A stretch of DNA of 64,000 nucleotides, from positions 65,389,824 through 65,453,823 of the forward strand of contig CM047807.1 in assembly GCA_026214975.1 (NCBI GenBank), written 5' to 3'. The translations under genes and the position numbers were made by a program. How positions within the stretch are numbered: the first letter of the stretch is position 1; the number at the start of each line of letters is the position of its first letter. The stretch comes from Gentiana macrophylla. Taxonomy: Eukaryota; Streptophyta; Magnoliopsida; Gentianales; Gentianaceae. This document shows positions 10,770 through 23,743 of the stretch, one piece after another. The notes below the pieces were generated by a model. The model did not search any database. It had not been told where the DNA came from and saw only the letters and a program-made list of their open reading frames with translations.

Positions 10770-11997
10770 TTATAGTGTCTGCGAAGTAAAGTGGCCCTTG
10801 AGTTTGGAAGCGATAACAAGCGAGTAGGCTAATTTTTCAACATTAAAGTAGTGACCCTCCACGTCTTGAGCCTTGCTTACATAATAAATGGGATTTTGGA
10901 GGGTTCCGGCCTCCTTGACAAAAAGCAGCGACAACGGCTGTTCGGCGCTTCGCCGGGTACAAAAACAAAACATCTCCTTCTACAAGGCTAACTAAAAGAG
11001 GTGGCTTCTCTAGATACTCCTTCAAAGCTTGAAGCGCTGCGAGTACTCTGCATTCCATGTAAAGGTCTTGTCACCTTTGAGTATTTTGAAGAAAGGGAGA
11101 CATTTCTCTGCCCGATTTTGAGATGAAAGGACCAGTAGCGATGATTACGCAATTGAGCCTCACAAATTCTTTGATGGTCGTGGGATCTTTCATGTCGAGC
11201 AAAGCTGTTTTTACGGATTAGCCTCGATGTCATAGCGACTAATCATAAACCCAAGAAACATGCCTACTGGACACCAAATGTACATTTGGCGGATTAAGTT
11301 TCATTGAGTGTTTGTGGACATTATTGAAGGTTTCACGGAGGTCGGCGAGCGTGACCATGACCTTTAGATTTGATGACCATATCATCTATATAAGCTTCCA
11401 TGTTTCTTAAAATCTACGACCTGAAAAATTTGTTGACCATCCTCTGATAAGTCGAACCTGCATTTTTCAGCCCGAAGGGCATCATCTCATAGTAGTATAG
11501 GCCCACAGCAGCTCTGAAAGCCATTTTTTCTTTGTCGGACTCTGCCATCCATACCTAATGGTACCCCGAATATGCGTCCAAGAAGCTCAAAGTTTCAAAC
11601 CCGGTAATGGAATCAACAAACCAATCAATCCTTGGAAGTTGATAAGGATCTTTAAATCTGAGCTTTGTTGATGTCCGTGAAGTCGACGTACATTCTCCAC
11701 TTGCCATTGTGTTTTTTCACCATCACCACATTCGCTAACAATGTAGGATATGCTAGCTCTTTTATCATTCTAGCTTGAAGAAGCTTTCCGACCTATGCCT
11801 TAAGCGTAGCCACTTTTTCGAGTGTAAATCGCTTTGCTACATTTGTTGTATTGGTTTAAAAGTAGAGTCGACATTGAGATGATGCGAGGCGGCGTCGGCC
11901 TCAACTCCTCCCATATGTCACTACCAGGAAAATGCATTTAGGTTATCCTTGAGTAGTTTGACCAAAGTTTCCATCTCAAAGGGACTCGGCCAGCCCC
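10770..11997 (-). pseudogene. T1 reverse transcriptase and first RNase H
   Basis: Minus-strand text includes a FLDAYSGYH-like motif with a stop (about 11570-11600), MMPFGLKNAGSTYQRM (about 11455-11500) and the catalytic EAYIDDMVIKS (about 11370-11400). These are RT fingers-palm motifs with the YxDD-type aspartates as Y-I-D-D. Downstream, ALKEYLEKPPLL and KAQDVEGHYFNVEKLAYSLV mark the connection and first RNase H. RT copies element RNA into DNA. At least five frame changes and stops make it a pseudogene. Confidence 0.75.
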
Positions 11998-12234
11998 TAT
12001 CTTGATTTTTGCTCAAGGTACTTGTAGTTAACGATTACCTCAACCAATTCATCCTCCATTTGTGAAATCAGGCTCATCCACGACTTGCAAAGTCTCACAT
12101 ACCACGTTGATGACGAAGGTTCCCCAACTACCACGATCATGTTGATGTTCTTCATGTCATCGGGCTGCTTTCGATCACGAGCTCTCTTGTTCCCTGTCCT
12201 CAATTTATGTATGTAAGTCGGGACGATCGCGGGC

Positions 12235-12800
12235 TCAGCGATCGGCGTTCGATCCTATCCCGATGTAAAACTTTGCTCGGGTGAGGGGCGAAGTGACCAT
12301 CGAAATTGCTTTAAGTGGCATTCCGATTATCATGTTGTAGTTGAACTGAAGATCGACTACCAGAAAGACTACCTTTTTCCATTCGGAAGGGTCCATAATC
12401 CCCCATCTGAACATCCAGGTCGATGGCCCCCTTGACCTGTATCTTGTGATTGGTGAAACCCTCAAGGGTGTCATTATGCAGCCTCAGATTGGAGTCGCTA
12501 AATCCCAACTCTCTGAAGTAGTTGTAATATAAAATGTCCGACATGCTCCGTATCGATCATTACCCGATTGACGCATGCCTGATTGATGATCACAGAAACA
12601 CAAAGACACATGTCCTCTGTATTGTCGGAAGTCACCAGCTCACTTCGGGTAAAAGCAAGAGGTTCCTCATTGCCACGCAGGACAGGTACTGGCTTCTCCA
12701 CATGTTTATTAATAGAGCCAATATGGCTTTTGATATGGTTGGTGCTTTGGGGAGGCTCTGTTATCATTCAAATGTTCATGTCGGTAGGCGGTCCTGCTGA
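12235..12800 (-). pseudogene. T1 aspartic protease
   Basis: Reads IINQACVNRVMIDT, then a frameshift inside the catalytic D-T-G loop, continuing in another frame as DILYYNYFRELGFSDSNLRL. It goes on as LEGFTNHKIQVKGAIDLDVQ and a late FYIGIG segment. This is the Tat-type retropepsin pattern (VDTGSS-like loop, then LEGF.....GAI.L). The glycine of the active-site triad is lost in the present sequence. The domain sits between gag's knuckle (about 12850-12940) and RT. Confidence 0.7.
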
Positions 12801-12839
12801 TTTTCTGTCCGCCCCTGGAATCCATTTTATAGTGATCGT

Positions 12840-14300
12840 GGTGGCATGGCGAGTAACTTTTCAATAGCTCTTTTGAATTGCATGCACTTCTCGTCGGTAG
12901 TATGAGCATTGTCTCTATGATACCCGTAATATTTGGTCGGCGTCGTAGCTTGCATCGAGAACCATAGGGTAAGGCTCGGTAGCTCATCCACTTACTTCAT
13001 TAAGCATTTGGGTGTTTGATATTACGAGAGGCATGAAGTGCTCTTCCTTTAACCTCTCGGGCTTTTGACATCTCGATCATGATTTCTACGGAAATCTCAC
13101 GGTGAGACTTTCGACCCTTTGTTTGCCTATATTGGGCGAGCGGCGCTCGCCGTTACCCGTAGTCATGATATATTTTCTTGTTGAACTCATCAATTTTCAT
13201 AAGTTCCTTTGGTGGAGTCAGAGAAAAATAAGATTTGGATAACCGGATTCAACCTGTTTCAAAGCGCTCATCACCATGTTGTCTGCTAAGCCCCTTGTTA
13301 GCTCATACACATTGTAAAACCGCTCGTAGTAGCTTGGGTACCCTCATTCTCCCCTGTCGGACCTCATGAAGGTCGATGTGTGTGTCTTTTAGGTCCTCCT
13401 CTCCGACTTGAACTCTACTATGAATTTGTTTTGGGATCGTCAAGATCGAACTCGAGGGAGACATGAATCCACGATGCTACTCTATCATGCATAGACCCCA
13501 AAAAAGCTATACACCATGCCTCACTGCTAGGCGTGCATAGACTGATCCTACTCTGGAAAGCTGAAAGCCAATCCAAAGGATCTTTGGCTCCATAGTAGTT
13601 GGTGAAATTTGGGTAGTGGGTACCCTCTCTTGGGGCCGCCTTCAAGATGTTCGGATGAAGGACACTTGTTCCCCATGTCGGATTAACCTTAGCACCGATT
13701 GTACCTCTTTGTAGTTCCTCTATCTGCTTTTTAATGATACCCATCTCCTCTTTATTTCACAGGATATGAGGGAGCTTAGTATAACTTTCCTCCACTGTGA
13801 GTCCCCGAGGCAGGCTGTCGGGGTTTTCGGAGTCGCCCGAGGCCGCACCGTGATCGTCGACCACGGGCCCTAGACGAACTAGAGTTGATCTCCTCCCTCT
13901 AGGCTGAGATGTAGCGTGACTGCTTCCCTCTCTATCCGATCGCTGCGGTTGAATTGTTTTCTACGGAGTAAGAGTGGGTTGTACCTCCATTGGTGCGGGT
14001 TGAGGGGGATTGAATTGCGGATGGGTTGAGGTGGTAGCCCCTCGGCAATTAGTAACATATTACCCACGCATCTCTACACATAATCTATGTATTTGTAGAG
14101 CAATGGTGTATGAACTTCGTTGTAGAGGTGTTCCTCACTGCCGAGACGACATCTGTTCATCATTCGTACAAAAGCCCCAGCAACATTCTTCCCACGGCTC
14201 TTTCTTACCGCCTCTTCATGTATTTGTGAACTCGGTCCTTTCCACTTATGTAGGCCCATTATATCGGGCGTGATATCTGTCGGAATCGGTGCCGTGAGAC
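12840..14300 (-). pseudogene. T1 gag
   Basis: The best conserved part (13744-13418) reads HYPNFTNYYGAKDPLDWLSA and SSEAWCIAFLGSMHDRVASW, the typical capsid segment of Ty3/Gypsy gag. Near 12935-12850 a knuckle-like block reads YHRDNAHTTDEKC followed by MQFKRAIEKLLAMP, as in Tat gag. The N-terminal part (14259-13879) is low in recognisable motifs. Many frameshifts. The S2 solo LTR lies just upstream. Confidence 0.7.
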
Positions 14301-14369
14301 ATTACCCTCCTACTCGCCTCTCCATGTGACATGTTAAGCTCCATGTGGAGGGCACAGTTACCCTCTTTA

Positions 14370-15124
14370 TGTTGGAAAGGTTTCTAAACCCAATCGGGTT
14401 GGACGGATCCGACCGGTCGGAGTCGTTTATAGTCTATTTAGTTCATGTAATAATTTTATTATGATTAATAAAAGCACTTATGTTATTATGTATTGTTTAT
14501 CTTCATATTATTTGTTGTATATATATAGTAACGTCCCTAGTATCAAACTGTGATAGAGAAACCGTGATAGTGATTATGGTTGATGAGATCTCTAATCACT
14601 TTAATAAGTTTGATACTTAAATGTATCTAGTCCTATGTACTATCAAATGGGACATTGATAGTATAACCAGACTAGCACGTATTGGTTGTCTTCTATCTTA
14701 TAGAAGGTAGGGATAGTTCTCGTCTAGCGAAGTATAGAGACACTTGGACTATACGTGGACGTCTATCTCGTCAAGCTCTTTTGTACATCACAATTGCAAG
14801 AGCTCATAGTTCTTGTGTAAAATAGAGAGCATCCTATAGTGAGTTTGTGAAAGAGGAAAAAGACCTGTCTAGCAACCAGACTTTTCCAATAGCAATCCAA
14901 GGAGGATTCCGACAAGGAGTTCGTGTGGATTAGCGATAGAGGCCAGACACATGGACGGCTTGCGCACTGTACTACTCTCCGTTGACGGTCAAAGCGACGA
15001 TCTTATAGATCATCAAAGTATAACCGTCAAACTACTTAACGTGTTTATTGCATTAAACGAAGAATGATCTAGAAAAGGAAATCAAATTTTAAATTCATTG
15101 CGTTAAACTAGTGATTTCCTAACA
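14370..15124. mobile_element. Solo LTR S2
   Basis: Begins TGTTGGAAAGGTTTC and ends GTGATTTCCTAACA; both sides carry the target duplication CTTTA (14365-14369 and 15125-15129). Length is 755 bp with no internal region. The family is not identified; the TGTT..AACA ends and size fit a Copia-type LTR. Confidence 0.9.
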
Positions 15125-15129
15125 CTTTA

Positions 15130-16577
15130 ATCGAGTGTAGCGAGTATAATGTTTTCCGCCAACCATCTTTGATCAAGATATGTTGTTCATATTTTGGTAG
15201 GATATTTTGGCTAGTGGATGGATATTTTTTCTAGCTCAAAAATATCAATAGGCAAGAGGGATGATTTCGAGGTGGTTTATAGTCAAGTAACCAAATTCCT
15301 TATTACGAAGATCTGGCCCCGGCGAGGTATATACTAACACAGGTATTAAGAGGACTCGTGTGCAATTTTGCGGTGGCGTTGAAGAGCGTTCCTTCAAGCT
15401 AAAGCGACTACGATGATTTTACCAAATTCCATTAAATCGGCGACGCCGTGACATCATCTTTGCGGTGGGCGAGATGATCCAATGGCCCGAATGATGATAG
15501 TTTTCTAATAACGAGCCAAATGATATTGCGGTGAATACCGATTTGCGTGTAGCAGTAAGTATTTCGTGGGTATGTGGCTATATATGTGTGATTTCTCGGA
15601 GAGAATACGATGGTGAACAAGAACAAAGTCATCGGACTATAGCTATGAGAGTAAACACAAGTGATTACGACAAATTGTGAGTAGCTCTGTATATATTAGT
15701 TCTTGGATGCTTTCTATTATATTGTGACCCCATATATATAAATTTGAGACTAATTCGGTTAGACTAAGTCGGTCTCATATTCATGACAAGACAATTTAAT
15801 GGATATAATTTGAGATAATCATATAAACAAATACAAGTGGGTGGCAATTTTGTGCGGATATGTATAGAAGCGATGGACTTCAAATGCATAGAGTCGAACT
15901 CATATTTTCCTTGTCTTGATGTCGGCTGAGTATATGGGTAGAAATCACCACGGAGTGGAGGGCCCGGCTTACATATAGCGGACGGGATCCGGCTTCTGAG
16001 ATAGCGGGCAGGATCCGAGTTCTGAGATGGCGGAACGAGTCTGGCTTCTGAGCGATGGTTAGGATCACGTATTATGAGTTGCGGACTAAGAGGAAGGAGG
16101 CCCAAGACCTGTTATTGGGCTATCTAAATAGAGCCCAATCTAGGTGAAACGGGGCCCGAATCCGGTTCGGGTATATCGGATCTTAGAATTGTTAGTGGTA
16201 TATCGATATCATGCCTATAGGTTTTTATTTGTTTATGAACTTGGTACTTGCTTAATGGATTCTGATACTTGTTCAAATGTGAAAGATAAGGAAACTTTGT
16301 AATTAAAAGGCTAATATGTGATGATAATAAAAATGTTCTTAGGCTGATCTTACATGACTATGTGAATATGTTCTATGGGTTAGAAATCATGTTCACATGT
16401 TTGATTATATATGGTAATTGACTAAAAAGCATGTACTTTATACAACATAAACAGTTAATCAGTTGGGAATAGTATGTTAATTGAACTGAAAGCATGTAAC
16501 TGGCAGTTGATATGTTCCTGTTATGCCATGAATATGAAAGCGTGTTTTGGGATTAAACAATGCACATGTGCACATGT
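15130..16577. other. Unassigned sequence, possibly T1 5' region
   Basis: No credible ORF, PBS or LTR boundary seen. T1's 5' UTR and 5' LTR should lie in this direction, so at least part is likely T1. The only clear structure is a 26-bp tandem repeat at 15975-16069. Confidence 0.4.
15975..16069. repeat. 26-bp tandem repeat, three copies plus a remnant
   Basis: Units at 15975-16000, 16001-16026 and 16027-16052, each close to ATAGCGGRCRGGATCCGRST followed by TCTGAG, then a degraded partial unit. Confidence 0.85.
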
Positions 16578-16707
16578 ACCTATATATATATATATATATA
16601 TATATATNNNNNNNNNNNNNNNNNNNNNNNNNNNNNNNNNNNNNNNNNNNNNNNNNNNNNNNNNNNNNNNNNNNNNNNNNNNNNNNNNNNNNNNNNNNNN
16701 NNNNNNN
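16578..16707. other. TA microsatellite followed by 100-N assembly gap
   Basis: Alternating TA to 16607, then N from 16608 to 16707. The exact 100 suggests a gap of unknown size. Sequences on either side belong to different elements (unassigned or T1 on the left, A2 on the right). Confidence 0.99.
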
Positions 16708-17162
16708 GCTTTGTGCTCCTAAGCGTTCCGTCCGCACGGACAACTCGAAAGTCGTAATCAAAAATATTGATGAGATCTATCCATCAAGTCCCATAACGGT
16801 CATGAGGTAAAGCTTCCCGAATCCCTATATAAAGAAAAACATATCCAAGATATACGTGCACGGGACATGGTCCACGTACAAAGCAAGTAATAAGGGGGAA
16901 ATCTGGGATAATCAAAATATTCGACCTCGCATTCGTAAAACTCGAAGGAGAGTACTATATGGGTAAGGCATCAAACATGATATATAAAACATCCAAAATC
17001 ATCATCCATCCATGAGTAATCCAAAAGCAAGTCAAGAAGGCTAAAGTAGTGAAGAGAGGTGCCTTATGGATTATAAACCAAGGAGAGAAAAGTAACACAA
17101 AAGTGATCGCAAAACAAAACCCTAGCCAAATCGAACGGAAAGTGAAACACCAACACCCCGAC

Positions 17163-18887
17163 CTAAAGGAAAACTAAGTACCGACTCGAAAGGAACATCA
17201 TCGACTCTAAACTCCGCCTGGTCCTCGGGAGGATGTAGTGTGGGCTCATAAATGTATATCGCAGTGAGTTGTGGTGGTAGCAGGTTTGAGGCGGGTCCCT
17301 CGTGTGCTTGGGGTCTCTGTGGTAGAGAGTAGCAGATAGTAGTGGCCGGGACACTGAAAGTACCGAACCCTCCCTGTAGGCCGCTCGCGGCAAAAAAGTC
17401 GCCTCGGCTGCATCCTCCTAAGCATAACTCGATCGCCTCCTCGATGAAAGACGGAACCGGTAAGCCTCCTCATCTACCTTAAGCTCAGGCATGTCCAGGA
17501 GGTTTCTTCCGATCACCTCCACCCCTTCGGTTAACGTGTTCAGTTGAATCTGCTGCCTGTCTAGCATATTCCGTTGCCCATCCATCATCAAATACCGGGT
17601 GCGTGTCGGTAAGGGAACTGTACGGATAAAATCAAACGAATGCTCATCAACTGGCTCTACCTCGGGACCCGATCACCCTACTCTTCATCACCTCACCTGC
17701 TTCTCAACATCCCCGTGATAGATGGTCCACCCGGACCCATCTCGGATAGCGGACTCAACAAAATCGGCTTCTTCAGATGCCGCCATCCAACTCATACTCT
17801 TTCACACCCGCCTCCAAACATAAACCATTGAGTAGATGGATACAAACAAGCTTGGCTCTCTCGATCATTCCGGTTCTTCGTAATCTCGTTATACAACACC
17901 CTTCCCACATCTATCGTGATGTCGAATTAAAGTGCAAAGCGCATAGTCAAATCAAGCATAATAAACTTATGGAAGTTGTCTTTGGGTATAAGGCGGTTCA
18001 ACAAAGCGGGCTTTCACCTTCCAATCCCGAGAAACGAGTGGTCTTGAGCATGTCTCTCTCACACTAGTTACCCCAGCCTTCTTCATTGTCCAAGGGATGT
18101 CGGGATCAAAGCCTAAACGCAACTCCTCAAATGGGTCTTCCCCCATATCCTGCTTCTCCTTGATCACATCCAAATAATCAGAAGAGACGGCCAGCAGCTT
18201 GTAGTAGTCCGTAATGGCCTAGGTGTAAAAAGTACATCAACTTCCTGGACATTCACCACCATCGATAACGGATCTGGCTCACTCAAATTGGCCAAAAACT
18301 CCGGTGCCAAAGTCAAATTGGGCTTCCTCACCTTGAAATCCGGCACCTTAATAAACTCATCCCACTTCCTCTTCTTCAAATTGTCTTGGAAACTTTTCTC
18401 AACCTTTTCCATATCAACGGCCCTTTCTAAAATTTCCCGACCTTTGAATCTCAATTTAAACGCTTTCTCGGCATTCTCGCTTATAAATCTATCTTTGGAA
18501 GGAAAAACACCCCGGTGCCCTCCTAGCTTGTGCTCTCAACTCGTAAATTTAACCCTCTCGAGTCCCTACTTGACCTCCGGGCCGCCCCAGATCTCGAGGT
18601 CGCCAAGACTCGCTTTCTCGCTTTCCGAGGGTCGACTAATGGTTCCTCATCCACATCCGTATCCATCCCTCGACTCATCTACAAGTTGACCATAAACTGG
18701 ATTTTTCCTAGCTTCCCGCACCGGGTCTATCTATTCTATCACCCCGATTGTCAACGGCATGTTCAATGTTTCCAACGGGATCTCCTCGAGCCTAGGTTTC
18801 TTCTTACTAGTGGCAATAGCCTTGCCCTTCCCCTTCCCTTTTACGGACTTAGAACCCCCCCTCTGCTGCTCTCTTCTTAGGACTCAT
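17163..18887 (-). pseudogene. A2 ORF3 (env-position protein)
   Basis: Starts at an ATG (18887) reading MSPKKRAAEG. The conserved core (about 18454-18164) includes MRFKGREILERAVDMEKVEK and FIKVPDFKVRKPNLTLAPEF, closely matching A3's ORF3. Further matching text follows leftward (WKVKARFVEP at about 18000) in other frames. Established: third-ORF proteins of Athila elements carry the putative plant transposon protein domain; a role as envelope was proposed from position and is not shown here. I see no signal peptide in this copy. Frameshifts and stops are many. It is preceded by a conserved 5'-UTR intron and a palindromic array. Confidence 0.7.
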
Positions 18888-18895
18888 TATGAACA

Positions 18896-19162
18896 CTGAT
18901 CAAAAACACCCCAAAAAACCAAGACGAAATCAAACACCCCGTCAATCCACCGTAACACCAACATTCCACCAGAAATCACCAACAAAATAATCAAAACAGC
19001 AATGCAGACGTCCCCAAACCATCACACCCCATCACGAACAACAACAAAGCAAGAAAATCAAGAAAAGAAAACCTAATCAGTTAAGGGTTCGTTTGGGGTT
19101 TGATTCGAAAATCGACCCCGGGAAAAAGTGAAATTAAACTGAGAAAGATCGACTAGAATTAC
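18896..19162 (-). other. Likely 5'-UTR intron before A2 ORF3
   Basis: On the minus strand, donor GATTG|GTAATT at 19162 and acceptor TTTTTGATCAG| at 18896, nine bases before the ORF3 ATG. Length is 267 bp. A3 has a 274-bp counterpart at the same place. Both interiors are T-rich on the coding strand. Confidence 0.55.
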
Positions 19163-19479
19163 CAATCTGACGATAGAGTGCAACGGAGTTGACGGAAGCC
19201 CCGGATGATCAACGGAGAAGCCAAAGATGGAATTTTTAGACTCCTCTAAAATCGCCAAAAGTTGCTTGATTCTCCTCTATCGCTGTTTGTTGGTGGAATT
19301 TGTTTGAAGAATTGAAGAGAGGAGGTGGATAGGTGTTTATAGCACCAAAAATTTCTGAAAACGGTGAAGAATAGAAGAATTTGTGTGTTTGAGGGCAAAA
19401 AAAATCGGGGGGTAGGTTATTTGGAGGAAAAAAACTGCGAATGGAAGTTGAGAGGGGGGTGAATTTATAGATATATTCC

Positions 19480-19708
19480 TATCCGACGGATAACAAATCG
19501 TCCGTGACGGATAAGTTTGAAGGAGATGAACTATCCGTGACGGATGGTGAAACTGTCCGCACGGATAATTCTCAGTGAAAATCCATATATTTTTGATCGA
19601 GAGTTATCCGTACGGATAAGAATCATCCGCACGGATGAATGGTTTAAATCAAAAATTTTGAGTATCGAGAGTTATCCATCCGGATGATAACTTATCCGCA
19701 CGGATGGA
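19480..19708. repeat. A2 internal array of TCCG..CGGA palindromes with TATA-like site
   Basis: At least seven sites: ATCCGACGGAT, TCCGTGACGGA (two), TCCGCACGGA (three), ATCCGTACGGAT, plus ATCCATCCGGAT. On A2's strand the array ends 10 bp before CTATAAATTC (19470-19461), followed by the 5' UTR, intron and ORF3. It parallels the array upstream of the TATA box in A2's own LTR. Confidence 0.8.
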
Positions 19709-19825
19709 GGTAGGCAAAGTGAAAACGAAGTTTTAGATAGAAAAACCCCTCGCGACCATCCGAACACAACCAAAACACCAAAAACACATCACGTGGGTCT
19801 CAAGAACAAACAAAACACAGAAGAT

Positions 19826-19875
19826 GGTGGGTTACCTCCCACCGAGCGCCTTTGTTTAATGTCGTTGGCTCGACA
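19826..19875 (-). promoter_or_regulatory. Two hairpins after the A2 pol stop
   Basis: On the minus strand, TGTCG-AGCCAA-CGACA (19875-19860), then AAACAAAGGCGCTC, then GGTGGG-AGGTAA-CCCACC (19843-19826). A3 has the same pair at 27351-27400 with a compensated base pair. Function unknown. Confidence 0.65.
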
Positions 19876-19984
19876 GAATGACTTAAACTGTGCCATTTTT
19901 TTCCAAGTTATACTACCGGCATGGGCATGGAAAACGAGGGATAGAGAGATGAAGGATGGTGGATTATAAGAGTGGGACGTCATG

Positions 19985-22900
19985 CATTGGAGTCCATGAC
20001 GGGACTAAACAACTTATTTCTTCCAACTTCGGATCTTCCAAAATCACAAGCTCGAGAGCCTCGTCAAAAGGCAACTTCTCATATCTCTTCAAATGAAGAC
20101 CATTGGTAATCGAGGTCCCGTGATTTGGATGATTTATCTCTACCGCCTCCCGAGTCGAACATCTTCATAACGGTGTAAGGTCCCACCATCGGACTTCACT
20201 TTCCCGAAAAAAGGTGTAAACGCGTATCATACAAAGAAACCTCATCTCCCACCTTAAACACCTTCGGTTTTATCAGTTATCATGGATGAGCTTAGTTTTT
20301 CCTTATATCTCACCGAGCAATCATAAGCTCGCAGTGAAACTCCTCCAACTCAACTAATCGAGCCATCCTCCTTTCTCCACTAAGAGTCTCATCAATATTT
20401 AACTCCTTAATGGCCCAACGCGTCTATGCTCAATCTCCACTGGAAATGACATGTTTTTCCAAAAGCGATCATGTATGGAGACATACCAATCGGAGTCTTA
20501 AACGCATTTCCGCGAGCCCACAACATCATCTAATTTCATGGACCAACTCAAATGCAGCTCTTATCAACAGCTTCTTTCCATAATTCTCTTAATACCACAG
20601 CTTGAAACCTCCACCTGCCACTGTCTGAGGATGGTAGGCCGTTCCTAACTTATGAGTTACCCCATACTTTAAAGCACTTATCCAAATCTCTATTGGCGAA
20701 ATGAGTGTCATTATCGTAAATTATTGCCCTTGGTACACCCAATCGTGTCGAAATGAACTTTTCGTAAGCTTGATGACTACATGTTCATCATTAGTGGGGA
20801 GGCGATCGCCTCCACCCACTTTGAGACATAATCACAAGCTACTAGAATGAACTTGTTCCCAAAAAGAAAGAGGATAATGTCCTATGAAATCGATGCTCCG
20901 GACATAAAAACTTCACACACAATAATAGATTGTTGAGGCATTTCGCCTTCTTGAGACTCGGCTGAACGTTGACACGTCACAAGTTTTGACATAAGCATAG
21001 GCATCCTTAAAGATCGTGGGCCAATACAACCCACTTTGTAAAGCTTTCAACGTGGTTCTCTCGCTTCGAGAAATGGCCCCGGCCTCTTTATCATGGCAAA
21101 GATAACACGCTCAACCGCCACCCTCGTAATACACCTCCTCGTAATACCGCCGCCCACAACCGAACAAATAAGGATCCTCCCGCACAAAGTACTTAGTCTC
21201 ACTCATGAGCTTCTTCTTCGATTTTCATCCAACTCGGATCTACAAACCCACTCTCAAGGTAGTTCACAATCGGGGCAAACCACGGTGCACCATTTTTCCT
21301 CTACGTTAAAAATTCCCTCGCTTTTCCGGCAACATAGTGTCCACTACGAGTCAGCTTGCTCATCCGAAATGAGTCATTTATCTCCACCCTCTCGATTCCT
21401 CATCCTTAACCGGCTCTATATCGATCGAGATGATCGGCTCACGACATTCTCACAACCCTTACGGTTTCTAATCTCAACGATTTAACTCCTCGGCGAGCAT
21501 AATCCATCTCAACAAGTGTGGTTTAGCATCCTTCTTTGCAAACAGTATTGTAAAGCGGAGTGATCCGTATGCACGATCACCTTAGACCCCACCAGATAGG
21601 ATCTAAACTTATCAAAAGCAAAGACCACCGCCAACAACTCTTTCTCGGGCGTGGCATACTTCTGCTTGGGCCGGGTTAAGGTATGACCGGCATAATAAAT
21701 GTGTCGAAATAGCTTATCGACCTTCCGCTCTAACACAGCTCCCACAAATTAGATCGCCGCATCACACATAATTTCAAAATCTTTCTCCCGCTCGAGCTAT
21801 CGAATGGGAGCCTCAAATCAACGACTTCTTAATATCATTGAAAGCCTCTTTGCACTCCTCATCGAAAAGTCACGTTCACTCCCTTCTTCAACCTTGAGGT
21901 TAGGGGTGTAGCCTTTGGGCTTAACTAAGGGATAAATCTACGATAGAACCCCGTATGTCCTGTAAAAGACCTTAACGCTTTCAAATTAGAAGGCATAGAC
22001 AACCTAGAATAGCGTCTACCTTAGCCCTATCAACCTCTATCCCCTTGGCTGATACCTTATGACCTTGTACAATCCCCTCAGTCACCATAAAGTGACACTT
22101 CTCCCAGTTCAAGACTAGATCGGTCTCCTCACACCTAGCAAGCACCCTATCTATATTAAACAAGCATGCATCAAAACTATCCCCAAAAATAGTAAAATCA
22201 TCCATAAACACAGCCATGCATTGATCTATGAAATCAGCAAAAATGGCAACCATGCATCGCTGAAATGTCGCGGGTGCGTTACACAGCCCGAACGGCATTC
22301 TTCGAAATGCAAAGGTGCCAAAGGGACACGTAAAAGTGGTCTTATCTTGGTCATTAATATCAATATGGATTTGGTAATAACCACTTAATCCATCTAGAAA
22401 ATAATAGAACGCATGACCAGCAAGTTTATCTAACTTTTGATCAATAAACGGGAGGGGAAATGATCTTTCCTAGTCTTTTCGTTAAGCATGCAGAATCGAT
22501 ACAAACACGATGACCGGTAACAGGGCGAATATAGAAAGACTCACCTGACTCGGTTGTAAGCACTGTGATTCCCCCTTTCTTAGGCACCACCTGAGTAGGA
22601 CACACCCACTCACTATCTGAGATCGGATAGATCATTCCCAGGATAAGCATCTTCACGACCTCTTTCGGACCACCTCCTGTATGTGAGGGTTCAGCCTCCT
22701 CTATGGTTGCCTCCTCGGCTTTGCCCCATCTTCCAAGATAATCTTGTGCTTGCATATTTCAGCACTAATGCTTTTGATATCCTCCAATTTCCACCCAAAT
22801 GCCCTATTTCTCTTTTTAAGTACTTGAACCAGTTTCACTTCCTGCAAAGCGGTTAGTGTGGCAGAAATAATTATAGGAAGTAAATCGTTATCCTCAAGGT

Positions 22901-23148
22901 ATACATACTTTAAATGAGAAGGCAGCGGCTTAAACTCCAAGTCTGTTGGTGGCTGTAAAATAGACGGCTTCGGCATATATCATTGGGAGGTCCGAGGTCT
23001 AGCTTCTCGCTCCACTTTGCATCAACCGATTCACCTGCCTCGAGGTGCATAGCATGAACTTGCATCAATTTGCTTTCATCATCAATCTTGCACGACTGCA
23101 TCAGGCACCTCTCCAACGGCTCTTTATAACCCTGAAAATTTACATTAG
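19985..23148 (-). pseudogene. A2 pol: end of protease region, RT, RNase H, integrase
   Basis: Next to A3 the reading resumes with NVNFQGYKEPLERCLMQSC (about 23140). Then come the pre-RT region (LPSHLKYVYLEDNDLLPIII), RT ([36 protein letters not shown]; catalytic FMDDF at about 22195; [20 protein letters not shown]), RNase H ([29 protein letters not shown], 21745-21509) and a badly broken integrase (21480-19985). The integrase still carries [16 protein letters not shown] and DEVSLYDTRLHLF. These are Athila-type motifs. Stops and frameshifts abound, and the first RNase H aspartate region is disrupted. Confidence 0.8.
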
Positions 23149-23153
23149 AGACA

Positions 23154-23743
23154 TGATGGGAACCAACTTTACAGTACATTTCTGTACAGTTCAGCCCACG
23201 ATTATCACATTTCTGGCATGTTTCTGGTGAGTTTAGACCATATCTTGAGTATTAAATGAGGATTTATTGCACGGCGAGTGACTGTCGGTTTTCCATAAAC
23301 TCGACCTTATTTTAGCATTTTATACTCGTTTCTCCCGAGCACCCGTAGTTTGCGGGGTTATGCGTTTGTTTGTTGTTTTCATATGGATGCAGGACTAGGG
23401 TGTCTCGAGAGCCCGAAAGGCGAGAAGAATGAGTTTGGACGTGTCCGAGGCGAAACACGGAGGTTGGAGGTGAAAAAGTGAAGATTTGGGCTGCAAAATG
23501 GCTGTCCGGACGGACAAGTTGTTGTGTCCGGACGGCTAACTCACTGGTTTTGGAAGATTTTTTGATGAAGAACCCATCCGGACGGACATAATAATCATCC
23601 GGATGGACAGTTCAGCATCCGGACGGACAGAGGAAGCATCCGGACGGACAAGAGCATGCCATCCGGACGGACATATATGCATCCGTCCAGACACCTGGAG
23701 AATCAAGAACAGTCCGGCCGGACATTTAGGACATCCGGACGGG
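23154..23743 (+). repeat. A3 5' LTR, truncated after the palindromic array
   Basis: Matches 31725-32336 of the 3' LTR, then jumps at about 23743 (after CATCCGGACGG) to text homologous to A2's protease (TTTGCAAATGGCGGATAGGT). TATA box, R, U5 and PBS are lost. Its array holds one fewer 22-bp unit than the 3' LTR. Confidence 0.9.

Larger units (their letters stand above)
4925..16607 (-). mobile_element. T1: Tat-lineage Ty3/Gypsy element, degenerate and interrupted
   Basis: On the minus strand the order is gag (about 14300-12840), protease, RT, RNase H, a second RNase H (10593-10207) and integrase (10134 down to about 7197). Next come repeated PPT-like tracts (6553-6935) and an antisense ORF (4926-6236). 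Established: a second, archaeal-type RNase H after the normal one marks the Tat lineage of Ty3/Gypsy. The left (3') end is cut by A1; its 3' LTR would lie outside the window. The 5' LTR should lie right of 14300, but I could not define it before the assembly gap. Two solo LTRs interrupt it with clean target duplications. Confidence 0.75.

Noticed and set aside
16477..16810. Frames spanning the N gap
   Set aside because: They consist of TA microsatellite and unknown bases; not coding.
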